A stretch of 62,645 nt of DNA from a virus (IMGVR_UViG_3300028883_000508:1-62645), one strand, 5' to 3'. Positions 40,130 to 48,021 are shown, counted from the first letter of the stretch. Numbers and translations: made by a program. Notes: generated by a model from the letters alone, not told the origin.

Positions 40130-40333
40130 ATGTTGATGGGATTTAAATGTGAAGTTAAAAAAGGACAAGCAATGGATGTTGTTGCTGTAACTTATGATCC
40201 TTTCAAATGGTTTCCAGAACTTAAACAGGCATTTAAAAATTTCAATATAAATGAAATCACGATTGAACTTGATCCTTGTGATTCTCCTGTAGGTGTTGTA
40301 AAAACTATATTTAAAATAAAAAAGGTTAAATAA
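40130..40333 (+). CDS. Unknown small protein
   Basis: 67 residues, alpha/beta (FKCEVKKGQAMDVVAVTYDP and TIELDPCDSPVGVV). Not recognised. It is part of the same operon as its neighbours. Confidence 0.5.
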   Translation: MLMGFKCEVKKGQAMDVVAVTYDPFKWFPELKQAFKNFNINEITIELDPCDSPVGVVKTIFKIKKVK

Positions 40334-40349
40334 TAGAGAGGAATATAAA

Positions 40350-41078
40350 ATGACTATATCTACTGGTAAACTTCCTCATGGTATAAAAGAAAAAAATAAT
40401 ACTATGGGTTTGAATTTTATTCTTTTTTTGTTTATTATTAATATTTTCATTTTTATTTTCATTTTTAGATTTGATATTGGTAAATTTGTTTATGATAATT
40501 ATAAAATTGAAAATCTTTGGATGGAAAAAATAACATCTAAAGATTATATCGAAGATGATATAAAAAATGATTTTTTGCATGTTGATATTGATGTTATTTT
40601 ATTAGATGGATGTTATATTAAAGTTGATTATGATATATATACCATTATTGATGATAAATATAAAAATAATCATACAATTAATAATACAATTAACATAGTT
40701 AGAAAATATTTTTCAAGTTTTAATACTATGGAAGTTGTTAATAATATTGAAAAACATAAAAAATTATTAACTGAAAAATTTAAAACAAATCCTTTTATTG
40801 AAGATATTATTGTTAATAAAATTATATTACCAGCAAAAATTAAACAATTTCTTGATGAAATTAGATTTAATGAACTTAGACTTGAATATAAAAGAAATAA
40901 ACATTATATGGAGATGGAAATTCTTAAAATGCAAAAAGAAAAACAATTATATGAATCAGAAATATTGAAAAAAAAGGAAGATTTACATTATATGGAGATG
41001 GAAATTCTTAAAATGCAAAAAGAAAAACAATTATATGAATCAGAAATATTGAAAAAAAAGGAAGATTCAAAAAAATAA
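40350..41078 (+). CDS. Membrane-anchored SPFH/band-7-like protein with duplicated coiled coil
   Basis: 242 residues. One N-terminal membrane helix (about 16-35, FILFLFIINIFIFIFIF) is followed by a domain resembling SPFH/prohibitin proteins: VDIDVILLDGCYIKVDYDIY, then IVRKYFSSFNTMEVVNNIEK, then LPAKIKQFLDEIRFNELRLE. The C-terminal coiled coil contains an exact 28-residue tandem repeat. SPFH proteins form membrane rings and scaffolds. A phage copy could remodel or protect the host membrane (inference). The family call is by pattern only. Confidence 0.45.
   Translation: MTISTGKLPHGIKEKNNTMGLNFILFLFIINIFIFIFIFRFDIGKFVYDNYKIENLWMEKITSKDYIEDDIKNDFLHVDIDVILLDGCYIKVDYDIYTIIDDKYKNNHTINNTINIVRKYFSSFNTMEVVNNIEKHKKLLTEKFKTNPFIEDIIVNKIILPAKIKQFLDEIRFNELRLEYKRNKHYMEMEILKMQKEKQLYESEILKKKEDLHYMEMEILKMQKEKQLYESEILKKKEDSKK
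40902..41069 (+). repeat. Perfect 84-bp tandem duplication inside the SPFH-like gene
   Basis: Two identical copies of 84 bp (starting 40902 and 40986), 28 codons each, so the frame is kept. Identity at the DNA level points to a very recent duplication. Confidence 0.9.
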
Positions 41079-41146
41079 TTATTGACAATAAATTATTTTT
41101 TTGATAAAAAAGGAAATATTAAATATTAAATTGAAAGGATAATATC

Positions 41147-41410
41147 ATGGAAGAAGAATATGGTAAAGCAGAATTTTTACCGAAACGTGAAGTTAAAAGG
41201 GAACAATGTATTAAGGCATGTATTGGTTGTAATAAAATGTATTCTGGTCATAATATTGGTGATGTGTGTATTGCATATGTAGATCCGAAAAAAGCTCATA
41301 GACTTGGTGTATGTGCTTTGAAATCAAATAAAGTTGAACTTGTTGAAGGTAAAAAGAAGACCAACCCCTTGAAAGCAAGTAAACGATCTAGAAGGAGAGG
41401 CATTAGATAG
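41147..41410 (+). CDS. Small Cys-containing basic protein
   Basis: 87 residues. QCIKACIGCNKMYSGHNIGD and then VCIAYVDPKKAHRLGVCAL place five or more Cys in a metal-site-like order, and the end is strongly basic (KASKRSRRRGIR). Unknown function. Its TAG overlaps the GTG of the next gene. Confidence 0.55.
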   Translation: MEEEYGKAEFLPKREVKREQCIKACIGCNKMYSGHNIGDVCIAYVDPKKAHRLGVCALKSNKVELVEGKKKTNPLKASKRSRRRGIR

Positions 41411-41565
41411 TGGATGAGAAAAAAGAAGGATGGTATATCATAGATGATGAAAGATGTTATTTACAAAAATTAAGCAATAAATGGTTTGTATGGAGTCCTA
41501 ATGGATGGAGAAGATATAAAAATGAAAAATTAATTAAAATAGAGAAAGTAGAAGAAATGGGCTAA
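41410..41565 (+). CDS. Small aromatic-rich protein (GTG start)
   Basis: 51 residues (VDEKKEGWYIIDDERCYLQK, then KWFVWSPNGWRRYKNEK). The start GTG overlaps the preceding TAG, the same TAGTG coupling as at the primase gene. The dense aromatic pattern suggests a small folded beta domain. Not recognised. Confidence 0.5.
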   Translation: MDEKKEGWYIIDDERCYLQKLSNKWFVWSPNGWRRYKNEKLIKIEKVEEMG

Positions 41566-41569
41566 AAAA

Positions 41570-41577
41570 TATAAATA
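41570..41577 (+). promoter_or_regulatory. Late promoter box TATAAATA before the HU gene
   Basis: TATAAATA, 37 bases before the HU-like gene start, similar to the spacing at other late boxes. Confidence 0.55.
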
Positions 41578-41613
41578 CCTTTTACAGTTAAAAAAATGTA
41601 GGGGGTATTTATA

Positions 41614-41886
41614 ATGAATAAATCAGATTTAGTAAAGTATGTATCCGATAAAACTTTAATAACGATAAAGGATGCTGGTATTATTGTTGATGTATTTTTA
41701 AATGGAATTAAACAGGGATTGGAAAAAGGTGATAGGATTAAAATAAAGGATTTTGGTTCATTTTTTTTGCAATCAAGAGAATCAAGAATGGCTTTAAATC
41801 CTAGAACTCAAGAAAATATTGAAGTTCCTGCTAAAAATTTCATTAAATTTAAATCATCAAAAATATTGCATAAAATGGTGAATTGA
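41614..41886 (+). CDS. HU/IHF-family DNA-bending protein
   Basis: 90 residues, the usual HU length. MNKSDLVKYVSDKTLITIKD is the N-terminal helix pair, GDRIKIKDFGSFFLQSRESR the beta saddle, and NPRTQENIEVPAKNFIKFK the Pro-containing arm and strand. It probably condenses phage DNA or assists recombination and packaging. A late box and a strong AGGGGG site suggest high late expression, so it could be packaged. Confidence 0.92.
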   Translation: MNKSDLVKYVSDKTLITIKDAGIIVDVFLNGIKQGLEKGDRIKIKDFGSFFLQSRESRMALNPRTQENIEVPAKNFIKFKSSKILHKMVN

Positions 41887-42150
41887 ATGTCTTTTGATTT
41901 AATTGATATAAAGGCAAAAATAGATATAGATGATTTGATTGATACTGTAACTTTTGAATTGGATGAAGAAAAATCGTTTAAAATGATAACTGAAATTGAT
42001 AGTTCAATGATGAATTGGGAGTTTACAATTAAAGTTTATAATCATTTTAAAAAACTTTATGAAGAATTTAAAGATCAAGAAGTAGAAGAAGATGCTGTAG
42101 AAGAAGATGTTTTTGAAGTAACTGAAGATGGATTAACATTAGAAGAATAA
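41887..42150 (+). CDS. Unknown acidic protein
   Basis: 87 residues, very acidic at the end (VEEDAVEEDVFEVTEDGLTL). It starts immediately after the HU stop. It might counter-balance or chaperone the basic HU protein, but nothing shows this directly. Confidence 0.5.
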   Translation: MSFDLIDIKAKIDIDDLIDTVTFELDEEKSFKMITEIDSSMMNWEFTIKVYNHFKKLYEEFKDQEVEEDAVEEDVFEVTEDGLTLEE

Positions 42151-42155
42151 ATTAT

Positions 42156-42234
42156 CGGGTAGTAGTCTAGTCTGGTCTAAGATGGGGGTTTTGGATACCT
42201 CAGATCGCAAGTTCAAATCTTGCCTACCCGACCA
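42156..42234 (+). tRNA. tRNA-Pro (anticodon TGG)
   Basis: A 79-base cloverleaf with acceptor CGGGTAG/CTACCCG, anticodon loop TTTGGAT, T-arm GCAAG-TTCAAAT-CTTGC and an encoded ACCA end. It is the only tRNA on the plus strand here. Confidence 0.93.
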
Positions 42235-42258
42235 TATATTTTTATGAAAGGAATAAAT

Positions 42259-42990
42259 ATGGAATTAATTGAATTTGATCATGATAAATATGATTTAAAA
42301 ATGTTATTAGATGCTAAATATCCATTTTTGGAAAAGATGAGGGATAGAGCACCAGGAACTTATAAACATTGTCAAAATGTATCAAGTCTTTGTGAAGCAG
42401 TAGCATTGGAATTGGATATTGATTCAACTTTAATGAGAGTATTGGGCATGTATCATGATGCAGGAAAAATATCTTTTCCTGAATGTTTTTATGAAAATCA
42501 AAATGGTTCAGGTAATATGCATGATAATTTAGATCCAATGATTTCATTTCATTTACTTACAAAACATGTTGCTGATGGAGCATTAATACTTGTTCAATTA
42601 GAAGATTTTCCTTCAGAATTAATCACACCTATAACTCAACATCATGGAAATACTATTTTAAAATCATTATCTAATAAATCTGAAGTAGCTGAAGAAATGT
42701 TTAGATATAAAAATACTTCTCCACCTACTACATTAGAAGCTGCTATTCTTATGATTTGTGATTCTGTTGATGCTACTATAAGAAGCAAGGAAAACACAGA
42801 AACAATTGGAATTGAAGATATTAGAAATATAATTAGAAATACTATTGAACGACTTGAATCTGATGATCAATTAGATGAAGTAAAAGTTGGTGATTTAAAA
42901 AGAATTAAGAAAGCACTTCAAAGAGATTTGGAATCCAAATATCATAAAAGAGATTCTAAAGCTTATGAAGATGATGAAGAAAAAATTTAA
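42259..42990 (+). CDS. Soluble PgpH-type HD phosphohydrolase (c-di-AMP phosphodiesterase-like)
   Basis: 243 residues from ATG 42259 (the frame extends into the tRNA). It follows the catalytic HD domain of PgpH/7TMR-HD proteins closely: APGTYKHCQNVSSL, MYHDAGKI, CFYENQNGSGNMHDNLDPMI, KHVADGA, ITQHHGN, FRYKNTSPPTTLEAAILM, CDSVDATIRS. The metal and substrate ligands His37, His66-Asp67, His103, His128-His129 and Asp168 are all kept. PgpH cuts c-di-AMP to pApA. The bacterial protein is membrane-bound with a sensor, but here only the catalytic part remains. Other cyclic nucleotides are possible substrates. Confidence 0.8.
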   Translation: MELIEFDHDKYDLKMLLDAKYPFLEKMRDRAPGTYKHCQNVSSLCEAVALELDIDSTLMRVLGMYHDAGKISFPECFYENQNGSGNMHDNLDPMISFHLLTKHVADGALILVQLEDFPSELITPITQHHGNTILKSLSNKSEVAEEMFRYKNTSPPTTLEAAILMICDSVDATIRSKENTETIGIEDIRNIIRNTIERLESDDQLDEVKVGDLKRIKKALQRDLESKYHKRDSKAYEDDEEKI

Positions 42991-43007
42991 AAAAATAAAA
43001 AAAATAT

Positions 43008-43037
43008 TTAACATTTATGTTTATAATATGTTATATA
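43008..43037 (+). promoter_or_regulatory. Promoter of the TTAACA class
   Basis: TTAACA (43008-43013), 18-base spacer ending ATATGT, TATATA (43032-43037), before the zinc-finger and glycosyltransferase genes. Confidence 0.55.
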
Positions 43038-43069
43038 TGAAAAGAATTCATTAAAGGGGGATAAAAAAT

Positions 43070-43357
43070 ATGCCAAGATGTGTAAAATGCAAGGGAATGT
43101 TTCCACCTAATTATGTGGAAGTTATTCCAGATTCAAATCCAAATTTAGAAGGAGAATATCCAAAACATTGTTTTTTTTGTAAAAATAATGTAGATGAGGT
43201 AGAAAGAGAAACGGAACATAATTCAGGAAAATATATAAAATATACTAAAAAACAATGTTTAGAAGATTATAGAATATTTTTAGCAAAATTAAAAGATAGT
43301 AAAAATGTTAAAGATATCATGAATAAAACTAATTCTTCGGGGATCATTCTCAATTGA
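43070..43357 (+). CDS. Small zinc-finger protein
   Basis: 95 residues. CVKCKGMFPPNYVEVIPDSN and then HCFFCKNNVDEV give a two-CxxC ribbon, followed by a helical tail. Its stop overlaps the TTG start of the glycosyltransferase (TTGA). Function unknown. Confidence 0.6.
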   Translation: MPRCVKCKGMFPPNYVEVIPDSNPNLEGEYPKHCFFCKNNVDEVERETEHNSGKYIKYTKKQCLEDYRIFLAKLKDSKNVKDIMNKTNSSGIILN

Positions 43358-44451
43358 AAAAATTAAAGCCTGTCAAAAAACCTGCTAAACTTGGTTTTCT
43401 TAGCTATATTGGTGATACTCAAGGTTGTGGTACAATTCGTGTAATCTACCCATATTTTTTATTAAATCATGTTAGAAAAAAAAATTTAATGTGTCATTCT
43501 ACTTATTTACAAAATTATGTTTCTGATATAGATTGGTATAATCCTTTTACTTTTGTTCAATTTCAAAGAAGTGCAAATGAAGCTCATCTAAAGTTAATTC
43601 AGCATTTTAAAAATACAGTACAAAAGAAATTTCCTATTCCTGTAATATATGAAATAGATGATATGTTATTTAATATACCTAAATGGAACTATGCATCTTT
43701 ATATTACAATCAATCAGAAGATATTGTTAAAAAAATAATGGGTGCTTGTGATGGTATGATTACTTCTACTTCAAAGCTGAAAGAAGTATATTCACAATAT
43801 TGTAAAAGAATATCTGTTATTCCTAATCATTTGCCTAAATTTATTTGGGGTGAAATATATCCTGCTCATGAATATTATAATAGAAAAAATAAAGTTAAAA
43901 TATTATGGGGTGGTAGTCAAAATCATTTTGCAATGGAAAAAATAGTTGGTAAGGAAAATAAAGGTGGTGATTTTGGGAAAGATCTTATGTATTTTATCAG
44001 AAAAACAGTAGATAAATATGAATGGCATTTTATGGGTGCAATTCCTGAAGAATTGAACGATATAAAAAAGAAAGTTAATTTTCATCCTTGGCATAGTATA
44101 TTTGAATATCCTTCAGCATTGAAATCAATTGAGCCTGATATATGTCTTGCACCTTTACAAGATGTTGAATTTAATCATTGTAAAAGTAATATAAAATCTT
44201 TGGAATATGCTGCTTGTGGTGCTGTTGGTGTTTATTCTGATGTTACTCCTTACAAATTTCAATCTTTAAGATCTAAAACTGATGAAGAAATGATTGCTCA
44301 TATTGAAAAGCTTGCAGAAGATGTAACTTATAGAGAAAAGATTTATAAGAAAGATTATCAAAGAGTTAAATCTCAATTATGGTGGGAAGAAAATAATAAT
44401 ATCAATAAGTATATAAATACATATCTTTCTATGTTTGGACAGTGTTTATGA
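43354..44451 (+). CDS. GT4-like glycosyltransferase
   Basis: 365 residues, a GT-B enzyme. The N-lobe has GCGTIRVIYPYFLLNHV and IPVIYEIDDMLFNIP. The C-lobe has VKILWGGSQNHFAM, HFMGAIPEELNDI and the donor region DICLAPLQDVEFNHCKSNIK, then SLEYAACGAVGVYSD, with the Glu of the EX7E-type motif. It likely transfers a sugar from a nucleotide donor. Start is TTG, overlapping the zinc-finger gene's stop, and it heads into a short operon with T4 gene-59-like neighbours. Confidence 0.8.
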   Translation: MKKLKPVKKPAKLGFLSYIGDTQGCGTIRVIYPYFLLNHVRKKNLMCHSTYLQNYVSDIDWYNPFTFVQFQRSANEAHLKLIQHFKNTVQKKFPIPVIYEIDDMLFNIPKWNYASLYYNQSEDIVKKIMGACDGMITSTSKLKEVYSQYCKRISVIPNHLPKFIWGEIYPAHEYYNRKNKVKILWGGSQNHFAMEKIVGKENKGGDFGKDLMYFIRKTVDKYEWHFMGAIPEELNDIKKKVNFHPWHSIFEYPSALKSIEPDICLAPLQDVEFNHCKSNIKSLEYAACGAVGVYSDVTPYKFQSLRSKTDEEMIAHIEKLAEDVTYREKIYKKDYQRVKSQLWWEENNNINKYINTYLSMFGQCL

Positions 44452-44660
44452 TGAAAGAAAAAATATGGATATCATGTGATAATTGTAAATTACAATGGAT
44501 ATGTAGAGTAAAACATGGGTTTGAAGAACCATTACTTTTTACAAGACATGTTACTGATGATTATCCACAATTAGCTAAAGAATTTTATGAATTATTGGCT
44601 AAAAATTGTAATAATCGTTCTTTATATTTAGAAGAAATCGAAAGTGAGGAAGATGATTAA
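44448..44660 (+). CDS. Unknown small protein
   Basis: 70 residues. The start is at the doubled ATG (44448/44451) overlapping the glycosyltransferase TGA. It has SCDNCKLQWICRVKHGF (three Cys) and an acidic end. T4 keeps its small late co-activator gene 33 next to gene 59, so this position is suggestive, but no sequence likeness was seen. Confidence 0.45.
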   Translation: MMKEKIWISCDNCKLQWICRVKHGFEEPLLFTRHVTDDYPQLAKEFYELLAKNCNNRSLYLEEIESEEDD

Positions 44661-45271
44661 TGTCTGTAACTCCTGAACATATTGAAGAAATTTATTTTCA
44701 ATTTAGGAAAGCTCAAGCGGATTTTAATAATCGTGGATATAGAATGCCGAAAGATTTTGAACTTCATTTTAATACAAAATTTAAGGAACAAAATAAGAAA
44801 GCATTAATAAAAATAACTGGATGGTTTTTAACTAAATGGCAAAATATTAATCCATATGATTATTTTATATGTGGGTTTGAACTTTATAAAAGTTTTACTT
44901 ATATGAAATTTTTTGATGAAAAGATATTATTACTTTATAAAACAAGAGATAAAAATAAAAAAAGAAATGTAAAGATAACAAAAAAAAAGTTAATTGAATC
45001 TGCTTGTTTTGTTAAAAAGTGGATGAATGAAAATAATGGTACTTTATATGATTATATAAATAGTAGAGAGGGGTATCAAAGAATAGCAATAGATCATTAT
45101 TTGAAAGATAAAATTGATGCATCTTTTTTGGTATTTTTGATTAAAAAAGGAATGATATTAACTGATAATGAAAGAAGTGTTATTCCTTATGTTCAAGCAA
45201 ATTTTAGAAAGATTACATTTGCATTAAACGATATGAAAGATTTTTTGAAAAAATTAGAGAGGAAATTATGA
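44660..45271 (+). CDS. Possible helicase loader (T4 gp59-like), tentative
   Basis: 203 residues, basic and helical. FKEQNKKALIKITGWFLTKW, then NINPYDYFICGFELYKSFTY, then a C-terminal FLVFLIKKGMILTDNERSVI. The helical layout and place between a small gene and SSB recall T4 gp59 (217 aa), which loads the replicative helicase and is encoded beside gene 32. Residue identity is low, so this is a guess to be tested by a profile search. Confidence 0.3.
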   Translation: MSVTPEHIEEIYFQFRKAQADFNNRGYRMPKDFELHFNTKFKEQNKKALIKITGWFLTKWQNINPYDYFICGFELYKSFTYMKFFDEKILLLYKTRDKNKKRNVKITKKKLIESACFVKKWMNENNGTLYDYINSREGYQRIAIDHYLKDKIDASFLVFLIKKGMILTDNERSVIPYVQANFRKITFALNDMKDFLKKLERKL

Positions 45272-45444
45272 CAACACAACTTAAAGGAGATATGATTAGA
45301 GATATACCTAAAGGAGATATGCTAAAAAATAGACTTCCAGAAGGTGAAATGTTAGTTTCTGAAGGACCAACAGGAAATGCCTTATGGAAAAAGAAAAAGA
45401 AATTAAATGAAAATGATAATGAAAACAATCAGTTAAATGAATAA
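45268..45444 (+). CDS. Small repeat-containing protein
   Basis: 58 residues. It contains short near-repeats (LKGDMIRDIPKGDMLKNRLP, EGEM) and a Lys/Asn-rich tail. The ATG overlaps the previous stop (ATGA). Unknown; the repeats resemble short exposed virion loops. Confidence 0.45.
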   Translation: MTTQLKGDMIRDIPKGDMLKNRLPEGEMLVSEGPTGNALWKKKKKLNENDNENNQLNE

Positions 45445-45555
45445 TTTTAAATCCCATCAAAATCCTAAATTGTGTAATTTTTTACATATAAATTGTGTAA
45501 AATGGTAGAAAACTTCCTACATCACTGAAAATATTAGAAAAAATCAAAATAAGTA

Positions 45556-45584
45556 TTGACAATATATTTTTGTTATTATATAGT
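45556..45584 (+). promoter_or_regulatory. Sigma70-like promoter
   Basis: TTGACA (45556-45561), 17-base spacer, TATAGT (45579-45584), ahead of the membrane micro-protein and the exported repeat protein. Confidence 0.6.
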
Positions 45585-45619
45585 TATCCCATAATGAATG
45601 ATTAATGAAGGGGGTGATT

Positions 45620-45703
45620 ATGGTTAAGTATGTTTGTTATTTAATGATTTTTTTGAATTTTATCATCATTGGTTTTATTCATATTAATCAAATATTGGGC
45701 TAA
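45620..45703 (+). CDS. 27-residue membrane micro-protein
   Basis: The peptide is almost wholly one membrane helix (YLMIFLNFIIIGFIHINQIL), with a strong GAAGGGGG binding site seven bases upstream and a good promoter. The 316-base stretch 45445-45760 otherwise has no gene. It could be a micro-holin or regulator; unproven. Confidence 0.4.
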   Translation: MVKYVCYLMIFLNFIIIGFIHINQILG

Positions 45704-45707
45704 AAAA

Positions 45708-45741
45708 ACAAAAACAAAAACAAAAACAAAAACAAAAACAA
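45708..45741 (+). repeat. (ACAAAA) hexamer repeat in the leader of the exported-protein gene
   Basis: About six units of ACAAAA, an unstructured C/A-rich leader directly before the AAAGGAAAAG binding site. It may act as a translation enhancer. Confidence 0.7.
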
Positions 45742-45760
45742 ATTTGAAAGGAAAAGAATT

Positions 45761-46834
45761 ATGAAACAGAATTTTTTTATCGTGTGTTTGATTTTGGCAA
45801 TGGTAGCTTTTGCTGGTAATTCAGCAATGGCAGGTGGTATTAATATTCATAATAATACTCATCATAATACAACTAACTTTGATTATTCAACAGATAATCA
45901 AGGTGGTCAAGGTGGTCAAGGTGGTCAAGGGGGTAATGCTGTTATTGAAAAAGGTGCAGTAAAGAATTGTAATACCAATTTGAATGCAAACAAGAATACC
46001 AATTTGAATGCAAACAAGAATACCAATTTGAATACAAACAAGAATACCAATTTGAATACCAATTTGAATACAAACAAGAATACCAATTTGAATACCAATT
46101 TGAATACAAACAAACAGGGTCAACTTCAGGGTCAACTTCAGGGTCAACTTCAGGGTCAACTTCAGAAAGCAGAAGCAAATAACAATGGCAATAATAATGG
46201 AAATATGAATGGAAATATGAATGGTAATAATTCCAATAATGCCAAGTTGACTGTTAATCAGAATTTTGAGGATAAACGAGATCATATTACTGGTCCTGCA
46301 ATTCTCAAATCTGATTCTAAACTTACTGATGGAAAGAAGTTTGTTGCTAAAACTGTTGGTTCAATTTGGGAAAGGGTAAATGGTATTTCAGAGAAACAAG
46401 CTAAAAAGATTCTCAAAGGTGCCAGTGATAGTGATATTGAAACAAAAGTTACTGTTCTCTATGAAATGAATTATCGTTCCAATTATATTACCAAGGGGGT
46501 TAGTGGTGATTATATGGGAACAATTATTGTATTTCCTGATGGAAATGATGTTTCAGTAGGGGGAATGGAAGCAAAAGCTATTTTGAAAGCAATTGATTTG
46601 GGTGCTACACATATGGATAGGATTCACATGAGTACAGGTAAAGTTGCTCATGGAGATTCTTGGAATATTGGTATAGGTGGTGGGGCATCTATCATGGAAG
46701 ATGGTGGGGATCTTGCTATTGCTCCTAACGGTGGATTGGGCATTGGTGAAGCATCTGCATTGAATGAATTTTTACCTGAAATGGTATTTGAAGTCTATAA
46801 TGATCCAAGTTTCATTAAACCATTGAAGAAGTAA
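45761..46834 (+). CDS. Exported Asn/Gln-rich repeat protein
   Basis: 357 residues. It has a clear Sec signal peptide (MKQNFFIVCLILAMVAFAGN, then SAMA|GG, cut after about residue 24). Next come GGQ repeats (about 48-58), many TNLNTNK units (about 70-118), QGQL repeats (about 119-136) and NNGNMNG repeats. A folded C-terminal domain (about 175-357) has TKVTVLYEMNYRSNYITKGV and GGASIMEDGGDLAIAPNGGL. Such low-complexity N/Q tracts often aggregate or form fibres. Phages rarely export such proteins, and a cell-envelope or biofilm role is inference. Its codon usage is less AT-biased than that of neighbours. Confidence 0.7.
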   Translation: MKQNFFIVCLILAMVAFAGNSAMAGGINIHNNTHHNTTNFDYSTDNQGGQGGQGGQGGNAVIEKGAVKNCNTNLNANKNTNLNANKNTNLNTNKNTNLNTNLNTNKNTNLNTNLNTNKQGQLQGQLQGQLQGQLQKAEANNNGNNNGNMNGNMNGNNSNNAKLTVNQNFEDKRDHITGPAILKSDSKLTDGKKFVAKTVGSIWERVNGISEKQAKKILKGASDSDIETKVTVLYEMNYRSNYITKGVSGDYMGTIIVFPDGNDVSVGGMEAKAILKAIDLGATHMDRIHMSTGKVAHGDSWNIGIGGGASIMEDGGDLAIAPNGGLGIGEASALNEFLPEMVFEVYNDPSFIKPLKK

Positions 46835-46862
46835 AATATATTTTCATAATAATCTCCTGAAA

Positions 46863-46893
46863 ATGGTGGGGTTTATCCCCATCATTTTTTTTG
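46863..46893 (+). terminator. Intrinsic terminator after the exported-protein gene
   Basis: A 9-bp stem with one G-T pair (ATGGTGGGG / CCCCATCAT), a 5-base loop, then eight T. Confidence 0.85.
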
Positions 46894-46914
46894 TTTTTTT
46901 TTTTAAAAAAATAT

Positions 46915-46944
46915 TTAACATTTTAATTCAATATGTGTTATAGT
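46915..46944 (+). promoter_or_regulatory. Promoter of the SSB gene (TTAACA / TATAGT)
   Basis: TTAACA (46915-46920), 18-base spacer ending ATGTGT, TATAGT (46939-46944). It is nearly the same as the clamp-loader promoter, tying replication genes to one promoter class. Confidence 0.7.
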
Positions 46945-46998
46945 ATAAAAAAATAAAAAACTTGTATTGTTTATTACATACAGGGAAGGAGAAGTATA

Positions 46999-48006
46999 AT
47001 GAGTAAATGGATTAAAAAGGAATTATTTGAAAGTTTTGTAAAAGAAAAGATTAAAGAAAAAGATACAACTCAAGGTGGATTTAGAAGATCGGATTTACTT
47101 TGGGAAACTCCTGAAAAGGGTACTATTGAACAAGCAAAAGTCTATGAAGGTAGATTTGTTCCAGATCCTACAGGAGAGTTTTATAAGAGGTACTACTATC
47201 ATTTTTGGCAATCAGGGGATAATTGGATTTTTGTTTTATGTCCAAAAACTCATGATTTTAAAGAATATTGTCCATTCTGTTCTTCAACAGCTAAACTTTA
47301 TAATGGTTCATCTCAAGACAAGAAACAAGCATATAATCTTAAACGAAAAGAAAGATATGTTGGTAATTGGTATATTGTGAAAGATCAAAGAGATGATGAT
47401 AGAGATTCAGAAAAGAAAGTTGTTGGTAAAGTAAAACTTTATGAATTTCCATCTGTTGTAGAAAAAAAATTGAAGAAAGAAATTACAGATAGAGATCAAG
47501 GATATGGTCCTCAAGTTTTTGATCCATCAGAAAATGGCAGAAACTTTATTCTTAATGTTCTTTCTACAAAGAAACAAGAAGATGGTAGACAATGGCCTGA
47601 TTATTCAAATTCTGATTTTTCAAGAAGACAATCTTCTTTGGGTACTGAAGAAGAAATTGATGCTTTTATGAAAACATGTGTTAATCTTAATGATTATATT
47701 AAGTCAATGGAAACGGATAAGGATAAACAGGTAGAAATTCTTAAAAATGAATTTCTTTGGGAACTTGTTGAAGCAGAATGTCTTGAAAGGGGATATTTAG
47801 ATGTAGAAACATCTACATCTGCATCTAATCAAGAAGAAAAGAAAGAAGAAAAGAAAGAAGAAAAGAAAGAAGAAGATTCTTTTGATTCTGGAAAAGTTGA
47901 AAAGAAAGAAGAAAAGAAAGAAGAAAAGAAAGAGGAATCAAAACCCGAAAAATCAGAAGATGATTATGATGATGATGATTTGCTTGCAGAATTAGATAAT
48001 TTATAA
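46999..48006 (+). CDS. 32: Single-stranded DNA-binding protein (T4 gp32-like)
   Basis: 335 residues (T4 gp32 is 301). A basic N-terminus for cooperativity is followed by an OB-fold core with YYYHFWQSGDNWIFVLCPKT and a zinc site HDFKEYCPFC. The core also has NLKRKERYVGNWYIVKDQRD. The C-terminus is a long Glu/Lys then Asp-rich tail ending DDDDLLAELDNL, which in gp32 recruits replication partners. The EEKK repeats lengthen the linker. It has its own promoter and terminator-bounded start. Confidence 0.9.
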   Translation: MSKWIKKELFESFVKEKIKEKDTTQGGFRRSDLLWETPEKGTIEQAKVYEGRFVPDPTGEFYKRYYYHFWQSGDNWIFVLCPKTHDFKEYCPFCSSTAKLYNGSSQDKKQAYNLKRKERYVGNWYIVKDQRDDDRDSEKKVVGKVKLYEFPSVVEKKLKKEITDRDQGYGPQVFDPSENGRNFILNVLSTKKQEDGRQWPDYSNSDFSRRQSSLGTEEEIDAFMKTCVNLNDYIKSMETDKDKQVEILKNEFLWELVEAECLERGYLDVETSTSASNQEEKKEEKKEEKKEEDSFDSGKVEKKEEKKEEKKEESKPEKSEDDYDDDDLLAELDNL

Positions 48007-48021
48007 AGGAGATAGTTTGCT

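Noticed and set aside
42220-42258. Longer start of the HD gene inside tRNA-Pro
   Set aside because: The extra residues are tRNA sequence; ATG 42259 has GAAAGGA upstream.
44410-44420. TATAAATA inside the glycosyltransferase gene as a late promoter
   Set aside because: It lies within coding sequence about 30 bases before a small gene already coupled by overlapping stop/start; chance is likely in such AT-rich DNA.
45887-46285. Long minus-strand frames opposite the Asn-repeat gene
   Set aside because: Stop-free only because of the repeats; no binding site, and the plus-strand protein has a signal peptide and good promoter.
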